Shown here piece after piece: positions 7,090 to 17,786 of a stretch of 64,000 bases of DNA. Under the pieces are notes generated by a model. It saw nothing but the letters and a program-made list of their open reading frames with translations, searched no databases and had not been told where the DNA came from. This stretch comes from an uncultured Pseudomonadota bacterium (GTDB taxonomy: Bacteria > Pseudomonadota > Gammaproteobacteria > CAJXQU01). The stretch lies in assembly GCA_913058255.1 (NCBI GenBank), contig CAJXQU010000006.1:85108-149107 (forward strand). Direction: 5' to 3'. The stretch's first letter is position 1, and every line of letters starts with the position of its first letter. The translations under genes were made by a program, and so were the position numbers.

Positions 7090-9813
7090 TCACATCTTCG
7101 CGAGCATTCGCTTAGCTTCATCTCTCTCTTTGAATGGACTTTGATTAGACAGCGCTAACTCTAAAAGTTTTTTAGCTGAATTTGATTCACCAATTTCATT
7201 TAAGCCTTTCGCAAAGTGGTACTGATATGAGGGGACTGTTGGAGCACCGAAGACTGCTTGCTCCAACGCTTCTAAACCTTCAGCTTGACGTCCTTTTTGC
7301 AAACAGATACTTCCATATGTATCTAACACTTGAGGGCTTTCAGGAATAATTGCATGTGCTTTTTGTGCATAACCCCATGCGACACTTTTATTAGAGTGCA
7401 ATGAAAGAAGTGCCAGCTTATTTAGGATTAAACCATTGTCAGGTTGAATTTGAATAAAGCGTCTTGCTTCTTTGAGAGCTAAGGTGACATTCTTAGCTTG
7501 AGAAGAATCTTCAGACTGACTTAATTGAAAGTAATAATTAATATAGAGCAAACTAATAGCTGGGTTATTAGGTAGTTTTTTAGACCATTCATTCAAAAAT
7601 GCATCTGCATCCTTTTTCTTTACAGACTGTAAATAGGCAAGTGATATTCTTTTGATAGCCTCTATTTTTTTACTGCTTTTTATAGCTTTTGAATAAATAC
7701 TAATCGCTTTATCTATTTTATTTTCTCGAACGAGCAGATCGCCATAAAGTAAATACCCTTCAGTAAGATCAAGTTTAGTTTTTAGAATTCTTTTTATATT
7801 TTTTCTAGCTGATTTTATATCGTTCTGCTGAATATCAAGTTCTGCTAGCGAAATTAATGCAGGTGATGAATGTTCACCAAAAACATCAATAGCTTTCTGT
7901 AAATGAATTCGAGCTGTGTTAACCGAGCCATTTTTAATTAATGCTCTACCAAGGTTTAATTGATGATAAGGATTGCCGGGCATTTTTTTTACGAGTGACT
8001 TATACATTGTTACTGCTAGGGCAGAGTTACCTAACTCCAGATATGTATCTCCAATAAACTGAACCGCTTCTATTGGTAAAGGTTCAACTCGACTTAAAAT
8101 TCTTTTCATCTCAAGTGCTTTATTAAGATTCCCATTCTTGAGATAAAGTTGTCCTAAGACGACTTTGGGTAATGGTTCTTCAGGGTTCTTTTTGCTTACA
8201 CTATATAAACGCTCGATAGCATCTTGATATTGGCCTTTTTGGTCTTCTAATAATGCTATTTCGGTAGACAGCTCTATATGATTGGGATCTAAAACTAACC
8301 CGTCAAATAATAGAGATTCTGCCGCTGCAGATTGATCTTCATTATTTAGAATACGTGCTAAACGAATTCTTGAAGGAAAGTACCTTGGGTTGTTTGAGAT
8401 GGCTTGATTATATTTAGTGCGAGCTCTCTCTATCTCTCCTTGATGCTCATACAATAACCCCAATATATGGTAGGTTGATGGCGACTCAGGATATTGTCCG
8501 GGTAAGGTTCTTGCTATTCTTAATGCGGGTTTAAACTTGCCTGACATCAAGTAGGTATCTATCAACCCTTGGCTAATCTCAAGATTATTGAGATCATTTA
8601 GATGTGCATTACGATATTCATTAATCGCAAGTTGATGCTCGTCGTGCCTAAGGTAAGCTGTTCCTAATTGTGCATGTGCGAAGGCGGAATTAGGGAAAAG
8701 ATCAACTGCAAGTTTAAAATAGCCTAATGATTTTTTTGAATCATTTTCGAGAGAATGAGATATGCCTAAGTTTATATAGAGATCTTCATTCTTGAGTGCT
8801 TGTTTGATAAAAGGTTTTAAAATGTTCTCTGCATCATTAGCATGGCCTTGCCGAAGGTAGATCGATGCCAATGTATTGCTTGCTAAAAGGTGAGAGCTTT
8901 CAATAGCGAGTAGCTGAATTAAATCATGCTTTGCGGCTTGATAATAACCTAACGATATATTTGCTTTTGCAAGTAAAAAGAGTGCTTGAATATTTCTTCC
9001 ATCAAGGTCTAAACAATGATTTCCTACTTTTATTGACTGGGTAAATAGACCACGAAGATAAAATATTTCTGCCTGTAACAAGTTAGCTTCAAGATCTTGA
9101 GGTGTTTGTAAAAGTAACTTTTGAATACTTGTGTCACCTTTGACTAGTTGATCTTTCATATCCTGTGATAAGTAGATGTGTTCAGATCGTAAGGGTAGTT
9201 CTAGTAAATATTGCTCTCCGGGAAGTGTCGTATTGAAGTACGCTGGGTGAAATGGAATCGATTGTTTCGTTTTTTGAATCGACAAACGGGCAAGTCCAAT
9301 TTGAGCATCATGTCTATTGTCGGGGTTATTTAATAGCTGCGAATAAATACTTTCTGCTTCCGTAAATTTTCCAAGCCCAATTAGCGTTTCTGCTTCCAAT
9401 AAAGTCAGTTTTGTTTTATCTGGATTGTTCGTATTTGAGGCAGACTTGATACTCTCTATTTGATCTAACGCTTTTTGAAACCTCTCATCCTTTAGGTAGG
9501 CCTTTGTGAGAAGGAAAGAAATTCTAATATCACTGAGACCTGCTTGTTGTGATTTTATTAGAAATGGCAGCAGTTCTTTATAACGTTTCGGTCCCGTTGT
9601 GATCTCATCTAACAATAATAACGCGGGCATATCAGTCGGGTTTAAATTTAACGCTTTTTTAAGTTCTACCGCCGCTGCGCCATGATAGCCTCTCGCTATA
9701 TAGGCACGAGCGTTTTTAAAATGCTCTTGATCAGCTTCTTCGCTAAAAAAGCACCCTGAAAGCATTACGGCTAAGGCGACTAATATTAAAACTAGGGTCT
9801 TTTTTGTTTTCAT
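7090..9813 (-). CDS. prsT: PEP-CTERM system TPR-repeat lipoprotein PrsT
   Basis: A 907-residue lipoprotein. The lipobox LSGC (Cys at residue 21) follows a basic, hydrophobic signal. Almost all of the rest is tetratricopeptide repeats of about 34 residues, visible as recurring patterns such as LGxxYLxxGNLxKAL and YxxAIxxNP. Length and lipoprotein signal match the PrsT family that co-occurs with exosortase and PEP-CTERM exopolysaccharide loci, where it is thought to act as an envelope scaffold. The neighbouring PEP-CTERM gene supports the call. Another long TPR lipoprotein family cannot be fully excluded. Confidence 0.75.
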   Translation of the reverse strand: MKTKKTLVLILVALAVMLSGCFFSEEADQEHFKNARAYIARGYHGAAAVELKKALNLNPTDMPALLLLDEITTGPKRYKELLPFLIKSQQAGLSDIRISFLLTKAYLKDERFQKALDQIESIKSASNTNNPDKTKLTLLEAETLIGLGKFTEAESIYSQLLNNPDNRHDAQIGLARLSIQKTKQSIPFHPAYFNTTLPGEQYLLELPLRSEHIYLSQDMKDQLVKGDTSIQKLLLQTPQDLEANLLQAEIFYLRGLFTQSIKVGNHCLDLDGRNIQALFLLAKANISLGYYQAAKHDLIQLLAIESSHLLASNTLASIYLRQGHANDAENILKPFIKQALKNEDLYINLGISHSLENDSKKSLGYFKLAVDLFPNSAFAHAQLGTAYLRHDEHQLAINEYRNAHLNDLNNLEISQGLIDTYLMSGKFKPALRIARTLPGQYPESPSTYHILGLLYEHQGEIERARTKYNQAISNNPRYFPSRIRLARILNNEDQSAAAESLLFDGLVLDPNHIELSTEIALLEDQKGQYQDAIERLYSVSKKNPEEPLPKVVLGQLYLKNGNLNKALEMKRILSRVEPLPIEAVQFIGDTYLELGNSALAVTMYKSLVKKMPGNPYHQLNLGRALIKNGSVNTARIHLQKAIDVFGEHSSPALISLAELDIQQNDIKSARKNIKRILKTKLDLTEGYLLYGDLLVRENKIDKAISIYSKAIKSSKKIEAIKRISLAYLQSVKKKDADAFLNEWSKKLPNNPAISLLYINYYFQLSQSEDSSQAKNVTLALKEARRFIQIQPDNGLILNKLALLSLHSNKSVAWGYAQKAHAIIPESPQVLDTYGSICLQKGRQAEGLEALEQAVFGAPTVPSYQYHFAKGLNEIGESNSAKKLLELALSNQSPFKERDEAKRMLAKM

Positions 9814-9953
9814 CTATCGCGTATTCATAAAGTGATCTGTAATATCCCTGTATCGGCCTCGAGTCTGGTCTCTTGAACATAGCTTGGTCTGTGAAGAAAG
9901 GCGGGAGTTGAGATTGCTTATTATTAATCGACACTCAATATTGGAAACTGATC

Positions 9954-11240
9954 GTGAAAAAACTCAGCATTAAGGCTCTAACGTTATTTATTCTTCTTGT
10001 GGCCATAGAGCAGAATCAGGCATACCCCATTTTTGATAGTGAAAATAGGGAGATTCGTCGATTGGAAGCTGTGCGATTGATTCAACAGGGTGAGTTGCGT
10101 GGTTCTAAACAACCGAGTGGAGCTTTGTTGTCACTTGAGCAAGTCGACATACGCCTCGCTAATCAGAAATACTTAGAAATACCTGAAATAGATGAAGCTT
10201 TCACTCGAAAAGTGAAGCGTTATTTACGTGGAAATCTCAATAGATACTCTATCTCGGTACTTGATTTATCTGATCCAGATAATCCTAAATATGCCCAACA
10301 TGCGGGTGAAAATCGACGTAATCCGGGAAGTGTAGGAAAGATCATCGTTGCGATAGGTCTCTTCCAAGCACTGGCCTATGCATATCCTGATGATATCGAA
10401 GCACGGCAGAAAATTTTACGAAATACAATCGTTACAGCTGATCAGTTTATTCTCAGCGATCATCATGAAGTGCGGTTTTGGGATGCTGAGAAGAACCGTG
10501 TCAGACAGCGGGCATTACGTCGCGGTGACACTGGTAGTTTATGGGAGTATTTGGATTGGATGCTATCGGCGAGTTCAAATGCTGCTGCTAGTATGGTGAT
10601 GAAAGAGGCTATGTTGATTCGACATTTCGGTAAAGAGTATCCCGTTTCGATCGAGGAATCCGATCAGTTTTTCAAGGAAAGCCCTAAAAAAGAACTCAAA
10701 AATTTGTTAGTCGAAACGATTCAAGCACCACTGAGGCGGAATGGGATTGATCTTGAGCAGTTACGCCAAGGTAGTTTTTTTACTTGGAAAGGTAAGCGTT
10801 TAGTTCAGGGAACCAACAGTTATGGCACAACGCACGAGTTGATGGACCTGATGTTAAAAATGGAACAAGGCAATTTGGTTGACGACTTCTCGAGTCGTGA
10901 GATAAAACGCTTACTTTATATGACGGAACGCCGTATCCGCTATGCCTCACATCCAGCCTTAAAAAATTCGGCTGTCTATTTTAAGTCAGGCTCACTCTAT
11001 AAGTGTGAAGACGATCTCGATCCGGAATTTGTGTGCGAAAAATATCATGGTAATGTGCTGAATTTAATGAACTCTGTGGCGATTATTGAAACGCCAGCAG
11101 GTGAAAATCACTTACATTATATCGTCACCTTAACCTCTAATATTCTTAAGCAGAATTCAGCGGTGGCTCATCAAACGCTTGCCATGCGAATTCATCGTCT
11201 GATCGAAAAAATGAATCCTGCAATTCAAGGAAAGAAGTAG
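9954..11240 (+). CDS. Exported serine hydrolase of the beta-lactamase/PBP fold
   Basis: A 428-residue protein with an N-terminal signal peptide (LSIKALTLFILLVAIE); the start is GTG. The three motifs of active-site serine penicillin-interacting enzymes are in order: SVGK at 126-129 (SxxK), SSN at 207-209 (SxN) and KSG at 344-346 (KTG-like). The fold is therefore clear. The substrate is not: it could be a D,D-peptidase or an amidase-like enzyme, and the sequence around SxxK does not look like a classical class A beta-lactamase. It is divergent from prsT, with about 140 bases between the genes. Confidence 0.7.
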   Translation: MKKLSIKALTLFILLVAIEQNQAYPIFDSENREIRRLEAVRLIQQGELRGSKQPSGALLSLEQVDIRLANQKYLEIPEIDEAFTRKVKRYLRGNLNRYSISVLDLSDPDNPKYAQHAGENRRNPGSVGKIIVAIGLFQALAYAYPDDIEARQKILRNTIVTADQFILSDHHEVRFWDAEKNRVRQRALRRGDTGSLWEYLDWMLSASSNAAASMVMKEAMLIRHFGKEYPVSIEESDQFFKESPKKELKNLLVETIQAPLRRNGIDLEQLRQGSFFTWKGKRLVQGTNSYGTTHELMDLMLKMEQGNLVDDFSSREIKRLLYMTERRIRYASHPALKNSAVYFKSGSLYKCEDDLDPEFVCEKYHGNVLNLMNSVAIIETPAGENHLHYIVTLTSNILKQNSAVAHQTLAMRIHRLIEKMNPAIQGKK

Positions 11241-11356
11241 TTTGAAAAATAATCAAAAATTATCAAGCGTGTACAGATAAGTTTTAGTGTCATCATATTC
11301 TCTATTTTGGGTTTAATTTAAGAAGGAATGGCTTGAAAATTGCTTTGTAAGTTGCC

Positions 11357-14300
11357 ATGCGCTTAAAATATTTTTATCAACTTACCTTATGTTTCGTTTT
11401 GTTCTTCACGGCATCCGCTTCTGCAGTGCCGATCGCTGAATATCATCTTAACGAGTTTTTCTGGGACTCTTCACCTAAAGAAGTCATTGATAGCAGTGGT
11501 AATGGCTATCATGGGCAAGTTCTTGTTAATACGAGTCCCTCAACAGCCTCACCTGTAACCATGGGTAATCCAGGAACGTGCGGCTATGCTTCAATGGCTG
11601 GCGGAGCCATTGCGCTGACAGGTCTTCCTGTCTCTACAGCCGCTGGAGCAAAAACAACGGTTAGCTTTTGGATGAACTGGGATGGTTCTTCAAGTGTCAT
11701 GCCAATTGGCTGGCAAGTTTATGATCTCTATTTTTCTTCTAATTCTTTCGGGTTTAATAGTGGAGTTGGGGATATTTATGGAATTCCTTCGACGGGTTTA
11801 GCAAATGGTTGGCATCATGTTTCCGCTGAGTTTACCAATGGAAATATGTATGGAAATAGGTTAGTGATAGATGGTGTTGAGCAAAGGCTGACACAGCGAT
11901 TAAGCAGACCTAATAATAGCCGGACTTATGTCGGCAGTGAACTTCGAGTGGGTGGCTGGATCATTAATGGAGGCTACAAGTTTTCAGGTGGCATTGATGA
12001 AGTTCGTGTACATAATGGTGCATTATCGGTAGCTGAAGTACGGGCTATAATGGATGAATCAGAGTCTTGCGTGACAAAAGAGCCTATTGCCGACTGGCAT
12101 TTCGATGAGCTGAGTTGGTCGGGAATTTCTCAAGAAGTAAAAGATAGTAGTAATAACGGCCATGATGGCGAGGCATCCATCGGCACCACGACAACGGATG
12201 AAGCTCAGCTATGTCGAGCGGCTGATCTGACCGCCGACAGTATCAAAGATTATGTTGTTTTGGATAACGATGCATTACATGGACTCAATGATTTCTCAGT
12301 ATCGTTATGGGCAACCGTACCGAACTCTCCAAGTGGATTAATCTCTGCTGCAGGCTCTAGTTCTAATAATGAGCTGCTCATTTTTAAGACCAGTGCTACA
12401 AAGATACGTCTTTACTTACACAATGAGTCTCGCCAATTTACCGTTCCAAATTTGGAGGATGGGCTATGGCATCACTTCGTTTGGACTAGGACAGGCACAA
12501 ATAATTGTTTATATGTTGATGGTAGCTTAACTCAATGTGTTTCAACCTATAGGGCTGCTAAGTTATTAAATGTGCAAGGGCTGGTTATAGGGCAAGAACA
12601 AGATGCCGTACTGGCTCGGTTTGATAAAGGCCAAGAACATGAAGGGTTGGTTGATGAAGTTTCTATTTATAATAGAGCAATCAATGCTGTTGAAGTGGCG
12701 GAGTTGCATGACAATATAAGCGCAGGGAAAAATGCTGATGGAACGGTTAGGCACTGTCCAGGAACGCCTGTCGCTGAATGGCGCTTTGATGAACCATTTT
12801 GGAATGGAGCTACTGGAGAAGTTATTGATAGCAGTGCCAACCAATTGCACGGAAAATCTATTGCTAATGCCATAACAGATGCAACGACACCAGCATTGGC
12901 CGGTCGCTCAGGTACGTGTGGCTATGGCGTTTTTGATGGAACGGCTGGTGGTAAGACTGGACAGCACATTCAATTGCCGAATGACTCTAATTTAAACTCG
13001 ATCAGTGATGCTTTAACTTTAACTGCTTGGGTCAATGTTTCTGAATCAGGCCCGTATAACTATATTATTTCTAATGATCGAGACTGTTGTGGTTCTTACA
13101 AAGGCTTCTCACTGAGCGTTCGGTATGGTGGTAATGTGCCAGAATTTAAGATTTGGGATAATGCGGGTTCTTCTCATGTTGTTCATGGTACTAGGTTAAA
13201 TTTATCACAGTGGTATCACCTTAGCGCTACATTTGATGGTAAGGAAATGAAGCTTTATGTCGATGGAGTTTTGGCAGGAACAACCTATTATACGGGGAAA
13301 ATAGGAACGGACTCTAGCTATGACACTGTGCTTGCGGGTCTTGGACATGCCCCTAGTACTTATAATCTAACAGGGCTTCTTGATGAGGTTCGGGTTTATG
13401 ATGCGGCATTGGATGAGACGGCTATATTAGGTGTTATGAACGATACAAGAGCTTGCTCTGATAGCTGTAATATTAGCCACGATTATTTATTGTTTGAAGA
13501 TGATTTTGATGATGGTGATTTTTCTGGTTGGGATATACATCGTTTTAATGGCAAAGGGTGTGGCTGGACTGTTGAAAACGGCCGATTAAAAGAGCAACGA
13601 AATTCATGCTCAGGGTTTTTGGGACATGGGCTTAAAACCAGCGAGAGGATTCTAAAAGACTATGTGATCAAGGCTGATATCGATGCCCGACCCGCAGGTG
13701 GAAATAACGGTGTTGGCTTGGTATTCGGCTATGTTGATGATAAAAACTATTATATCGTTCGGTGGCGCGATTATGGTACTGCTTATACAAGCTCCTCAAC
13801 TCATCGTAATTTTGAATTACTCAAAGTTAGTGCCGGTGTCACGAGTGTTTTAGATAGACAAACACAGTTTGTCTTACCTGACTCCTTCGAAATGACGGTT
13901 GATGTCACTAATAAAAACGGCATCAACGTTTTTATTGATTGTGGTATAAGCTTGCAGGCAAGTGAAGACTTCCCTGAAGTCCAAGAGTTTGGTTTATACA
14001 CTCATGATAATGATAGCGCTGTTTATTATGACAATGTTCGGGTTTATGGAAAAGTTGTACAGCCACCCGAACCACTCGCTTTATTTCACCTTGATGGTTC
14101 TAATTGGTCAGGATCTGCGAATGAGATAGTTGACAGTAGTGGTAATAATCATCATGGACAAGTTTCTGCGAACACGAGTCCTACGAATGCCTCACCGGTA
14201 AAAAATACCGATCCTGGTACCTGTGGTTATGCCTCTCAAAATAGAGGAAGTATTTTAATACCTAACTTACCCGTATCCACAACTGCTGGTGATAAAACGA

Positions 14301-16792
14301 CGATCAGCTTTTGGATGAAGTGGGATGGAACTAATAGTGTTATGCCGATAGGTTGGGAACGATATGATTTATGGGTTTATTCCGGAAACATTGGTTTTAA
14401 TACAGGAGCTGGAGATAATTTTGGTACATCTACCCTCGGACTAGATTCTGGCTGGCATCATCTGTCAGCAGAGTTTACCAATGGTAATGTAAAAGATAAT
14501 CGGATAGTGATTGATGGAGTCGAGCAGACACTGTCGCAGTTGCGAAATTTTCCAAGTAATACTTACGCTGTGGTTGGGCCGGATTTACATATAGGTGGCT
14601 GGGGAGTCAGTGGAGGGTATCGTTTCACAGGGGATATTGATGAGTTACGAGTTGATAACGGTTCTTTAAGTGTTGAACAGGTTCAAACAATAATGAATCA
14701 AACGCATCCTTGTAGCGGAACGACACTTGACCACTTTAAGATTTCTCATGATGGGGCCGGTATCCATTGCGCAGATGAGACAGTTATTGTATCTGCAATC
14801 GATGGTAATGGTAATTATTTGGAATCTTATACAGGAACAGTCACGCTAGATACACAGACAAGCACAGGAAGTTGGGTTAGCACGAGCGGTTACGGAGTAT
14901 TAAATGATTCAGTCGCTGATGATGGTGTTGCAACCTATACCTTTTCTTCCGCAGATAAAGGTTCGGTTAGTCTAAGGCTAAGGTATGAAGAAGGTCCAGC
15001 CACGTTTAATATCGATGCTTATGATGGTGGGATCCGCGATGATGATAGCGAAGATGATTTTACCTATGCCGCGAGTGGTTTTTTGCTGACGGCAAACCCG
15101 ATTAGTAATCCTCCGCCAACATCTATTAATGATCCTATTTTAACGCAAACATCAGGAGCAGATTTCCCTGTTTATATAACAGCGTATGGACAATCTGCGA
15201 CACACCCTGAATGTGGGGTTATCGAAAACTATACCGGGAATAAACCGATTCGTTTTCAAGGTGACTACATTAATCCAACAAGCGGTACGCGCAGTATATC
15301 TGTCAATGGTGATCCGATCAGAATGGGAGGCCTAGACTCATCGAGAATAATAAAATTTTTAAACGGTAAAGCAGAATTGACTGTTAATTATAAAGATGCA
15401 GGCAACACGAGAATACGTGCTTACGATACGACAGAGGCTGACAATGTTTATGGTATTAGTAATGCCTTTGTTGTGAAACCAGATGGCTTTAAGTTTGAAG
15501 TTAAACGAAGTAGCGATGATGCTCCAAATCCAGCCGCTGCAAACGCATCTGGGGATGACTTTGTGGCAGCGGGAGCAGGTTTTGATGTCAAGGTCTCCGC
15601 CGTTGATGTTAACGGTGATACCACACCTAATTATGGCAATGAATCAACTCCAGAAAGTGTCAAAATTTCACATGCTCTAGTTGCACCTATTGGTGGAGCT
15701 GTAGGGAGTATGGATATAGTGGACAGTTTAATTTCGAAAGGCAATGGTGTCTTTAGTGGGACCTACAGCTGGGATGAAGTGGGAATTATAAAACTCACAG
15801 GATCGGTCTTAGATGATAATTATTTGGGAGCCGGAAACATTATATCCGACTCTGATAATATTGGACGTTTTATCCCCGAACATTTTGCAATTAATAATAA
15901 ACAAGATGGTAATTTAAGTAAGAACTGTACTGTGCTCCCTGGCGTTTCTGGATTTAACTATATGGGACAGGAGTTTGGTTATAGTTTAGGAAATCGTCCA
16001 ACATTTGATATTGAGGCAAAAAATCTAGCGGGTGTAACAACAGATAATTATGAAGGTGGTTTTGCAAAACTTAGCATTGCTGGAGTCTCAATTGCAACCG
16101 TCAATAAAGATGCGAGTAATGGGATGCCGATTACACCGGATGAAGGAACAGCAAGCTTAGCGGCCTTTTCAAAAGGTATTGCTACTTATACATTTGGTGA
16201 AGATAAATTTACTTATGCTCGCAGTACGGCTATCGGTAAATTTAATAGTGATATTGATCTTTTAATTGAGAGTATTAAAGATAGTGATGATGTCAAAGAT
16301 AACTTTTCAACCACTGAAAAACTAGAACCAAGCGAAGTCGAATTACGTTATGGCCGATTGATGATTAACAGTGCATTTGGTTCGGAGTTGCTCGATCTTA
16401 TTTTACCGATTTCACTGCAGGTTTATGATGATGCAACTGGTGGTTTTAGAACAGATACTGACTCAACGGATAATCACAGCTGTGCTGTGTTTACTGTCTC
16501 CCCACTTGAAATGTTAGATGGTTTAGACCCCAGTTTGGTCTCAACGAGTCTTTCTCCATTGACTAGTGGAGGAGAGGCTGCATTTACCAATGGAGAGGCT
16601 GCATTGACTATTACAGCTCCGGGAGCGGGGAACCGAGGTACCTTAGGTGTGACATTAGATGCACCATCTTGGCTTCAATTTGATTGGGGCAGACCATTAA
16701 CAGAACCTAACCGGTTAGATCCAAAAGCCACTGCTACATTTGGGATCGATGCTGGTAACGATGCCTTTATTTATCAGCGAGAGGTTCGGTAA
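11357..16792 (+). CDS. Giant LamG-repeat protein with MshQ-type C terminus
   Basis: An 1811-residue exported protein with a signal peptide ending around SASAVP. Concanavalin-like LamG domains occupy about 24-235, 245-460, 475-705 and 910-1135, each ending in a GxxDEVRVxNxALS-type strand. A fourth block at about 720-905 (FEDDFDDGDFSGWDI) looks like a related jelly-roll domain. The first and last LamG copies are close to one another (both contain SVMPIGW and GTCGYAS), which shows internal duplication. About 1140-1811 matches the MSHA biogenesis MshQ/DUF6701 type, ending ATATFGIDAGNDAFIYQREV. The likely role is surface adhesion or pilus-associated carbohydrate binding. It ends one base from the convergent next gene. 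Confidence 0.75.
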   Translation: MRLKYFYQLTLCFVLFFTASASAVPIAEYHLNEFFWDSSPKEVIDSSGNGYHGQVLVNTSPSTASPVTMGNPGTCGYASMAGGAIALTGLPVSTAAGAKTTVSFWMNWDGSSSVMPIGWQVYDLYFSSNSFGFNSGVGDIYGIPSTGLANGWHHVSAEFTNGNMYGNRLVIDGVEQRLTQRLSRPNNSRTYVGSELRVGGWIINGGYKFSGGIDEVRVHNGALSVAEVRAIMDESESCVTKEPIADWHFDELSWSGISQEVKDSSNNGHDGEASIGTTTTDEAQLCRAADLTADSIKDYVVLDNDALHGLNDFSVSLWATVPNSPSGLISAAGSSSNNELLIFKTSATKIRLYLHNESRQFTVPNLEDGLWHHFVWTRTGTNNCLYVDGSLTQCVSTYRAAKLLNVQGLVIGQEQDAVLARFDKGQEHEGLVDEVSIYNRAINAVEVAELHDNISAGKNADGTVRHCPGTPVAEWRFDEPFWNGATGEVIDSSANQLHGKSIANAITDATTPALAGRSGTCGYGVFDGTAGGKTGQHIQLPNDSNLNSISDALTLTAWVNVSESGPYNYIISNDRDCCGSYKGFSLSVRYGGNVPEFKIWDNAGSSHVVHGTRLNLSQWYHLSATFDGKEMKLYVDGVLAGTTYYTGKIGTDSSYDTVLAGLGHAPSTYNLTGLLDEVRVYDAALDETAILGVMNDTRACSDSCNISHDYLLFEDDFDDGDFSGWDIHRFNGKGCGWTVENGRLKEQRNSCSGFLGHGLKTSERILKDYVIKADIDARPAGGNNGVGLVFGYVDDKNYYIVRWRDYGTAYTSSSTHRNFELLKVSAGVTSVLDRQTQFVLPDSFEMTVDVTNKNGINVFIDCGISLQASEDFPEVQEFGLYTHDNDSAVYYDNVRVYGKVVQPPEPLALFHLDGSNWSGSANEIVDSSGNNHHGQVSANTSPTNASPVKNTDPGTCGYASQNRGSILIPNLPVSTTAGDKTTISFWMKWDGTNSVMPIGWERYDLWVYSGNIGFNTGAGDNFGTSTLGLDSGWHHLSAEFTNGNVKDNRIVIDGVEQTLSQLRNFPSNTYAVVGPDLHIGGWGVSGGYRFTGDIDELRVDNGSLSVEQVQTIMNQTHPCSGTTLDHFKISHDGAGIHCADETVIVSAIDGNGNYLESYTGTVTLDTQTSTGSWVSTSGYGVLNDSVADDGVATYTFSSADKGSVSLRLRYEEGPATFNIDAYDGGIRDDDSEDDFTYAASGFLLTANPISNPPPTSINDPILTQTSGADFPVYITAYGQSATHPECGVIENYTGNKPIRFQGDYINPTSGTRSISVNGDPIRMGGLDSSRIIKFLNGKAELTVNYKDAGNTRIRAYDTTEADNVYGISNAFVVKPDGFKFEVKRSSDDAPNPAAANASGDDFVAAGAGFDVKVSAVDVNGDTTPNYGNESTPESVKISHALVAPIGGAVGSMDIVDSLISKGNGVFSGTYSWDEVGIIKLTGSVLDDNYLGAGNIISDSDNIGRFIPEHFAINNKQDGNLSKNCTVLPGVSGFNYMGQEFGYSLGNRPTFDIEAKNLAGVTTDNYEGGFAKLSIAGVSIATVNKDASNGMPITPDEGTASLAAFSKGIATYTFGEDKFTYARSTAIGKFNSDIDLLIESIKDSDDVKDNFSTTEKLEPSEVELRYGRLMINSAFGSELLDLILPISLQVYDDATGGFRTDTDSTDNHSCAVFTVSPLEMLDGLDPSLVSTSLSPLTSGGEAAFTNGEAALTITAPGAGNRGTLGVTLDAPSWLQFDWGRPLTEPNRLDPKATATFGIDAGNDAFIYQREVR

Positions 16793-16793
16793 A

Positions 16794-17786
16794 CTAATTA
16801 CGGCATTGGTAGTGATGACAAGCGGGAGCATGGGCTTCAATTTTTTCTGAACACCAAGCCAACATATCCTCTTGCAAGTCTTGACGGTATGCGATCATAC
16901 CGTCGGACTCTTCTAACGGTCCTGCAAAAAGCTTTTCATCAGGATAGAGCTTCGTCATATTCTTGAAATATCCTTTGGGGACACGAAAAGCGCCAACGCT
17001 GATTGAATGGATCTTTGCTAAATCAAGTTGTTCAAAAACAGTATTAAACATTTCACCATAATGGGATTTGTAGTCATCCATATAGATCAAAGGTTCAAAA
17101 CGAATCCCAACATTCCAACCGGCTAACTGCAGCTTTTTCATCGCTTCAATGCGATGAGAAAGCGAAGGTGTTTTATCTTCCAGTGCTTGGGTAATATTCT
17201 CCGGAGATAAACTAAAAGCGATCACACAATTTGGAATAGGTTCAGCTTTAAGTAGTGAACGAATTTGGGTGCTTTTGGTTCGAAACTCAAGATGTGCGAG
17301 AGGTTGTTGACGAAAGAATGGTAAAATATATTCAGCAAAGTTTGTTACCGGGTCTAATGCTAGACTATCGCAATCATAACCTGAATAGAACCAAACTTTT
17401 TCGCCATTATGAATAGATAGTTTTTTATTTATTTCGTTAGAAAAATCTTCATAGTTTACAAAAAGAACATAGTGAGCTGACCGATACATTCCTTGTAAAA
17501 AACAATAGCGACAGTCATATATACAGTTGAGCATATGAGAAAAGTAGTAATTGTTATCGCCGCCAATACCATAACTATCAGGCGCTTCCAATACAAAACC
17601 CTGATGCTTTTTTGCGAGAATTAAAGAAGGCTGTTTCTTCTGCAAACGGAAGTTTTGTGATTTACGATTGAACACTTCAGTATAGCGATCACATTCAATC
17701 AATGTGGCCTTTGGAAACCTGGCGAGAACTTCTTTCGTAACAGCGTGCTGACGGATTTCACTCTCAATGTAAATAGTAGAAATCAT
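16794..17786 (-). CDS. Spore photoproduct lyase-like radical SAM protein
   Basis: A 330-residue protein with a radical SAM cluster motif CIYDCRYCFLQG (CxxxCxxC) and flanking sequence typical of the SPL family (YFSHMLNCIYDC, WFYSGYDCDSLALD, LEFRTKST). In spore formers SPL reverses thymine spore photoproduct. Gammaproteobacterial homologues have no assigned substrate. It overlaps the upstream nucleoside phosphorylase-like gene by four bases (ATGA), so the two are translationally coupled and probably act together. The family is confident, the reaction unknown. Confidence 0.8.
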   Translation of the reverse strand: MISTIYIESEIRQHAVTKEVLARFPKATLIECDRYTEVFNRKSQNFRLQKKQPSLILAKKHQGFVLEAPDSYGIGGDNNYYFSHMLNCIYDCRYCFLQGMYRSAHYVLFVNYEDFSNEINKKLSIHNGEKVWFYSGYDCDSLALDPVTNFAEYILPFFRQQPLAHLEFRTKSTQIRSLLKAEPIPNCVIAFSLSPENITQALEDKTPSLSHRIEAMKKLQLAGWNVGIRFEPLIYMDDYKSHYGEMFNTVFEQLDLAKIHSISVGAFRVPKGYFKNMTKLYPDEKLFAGPLEESDGMIAYRQDLQEDMLAWCSEKIEAHAPACHHYQCRN

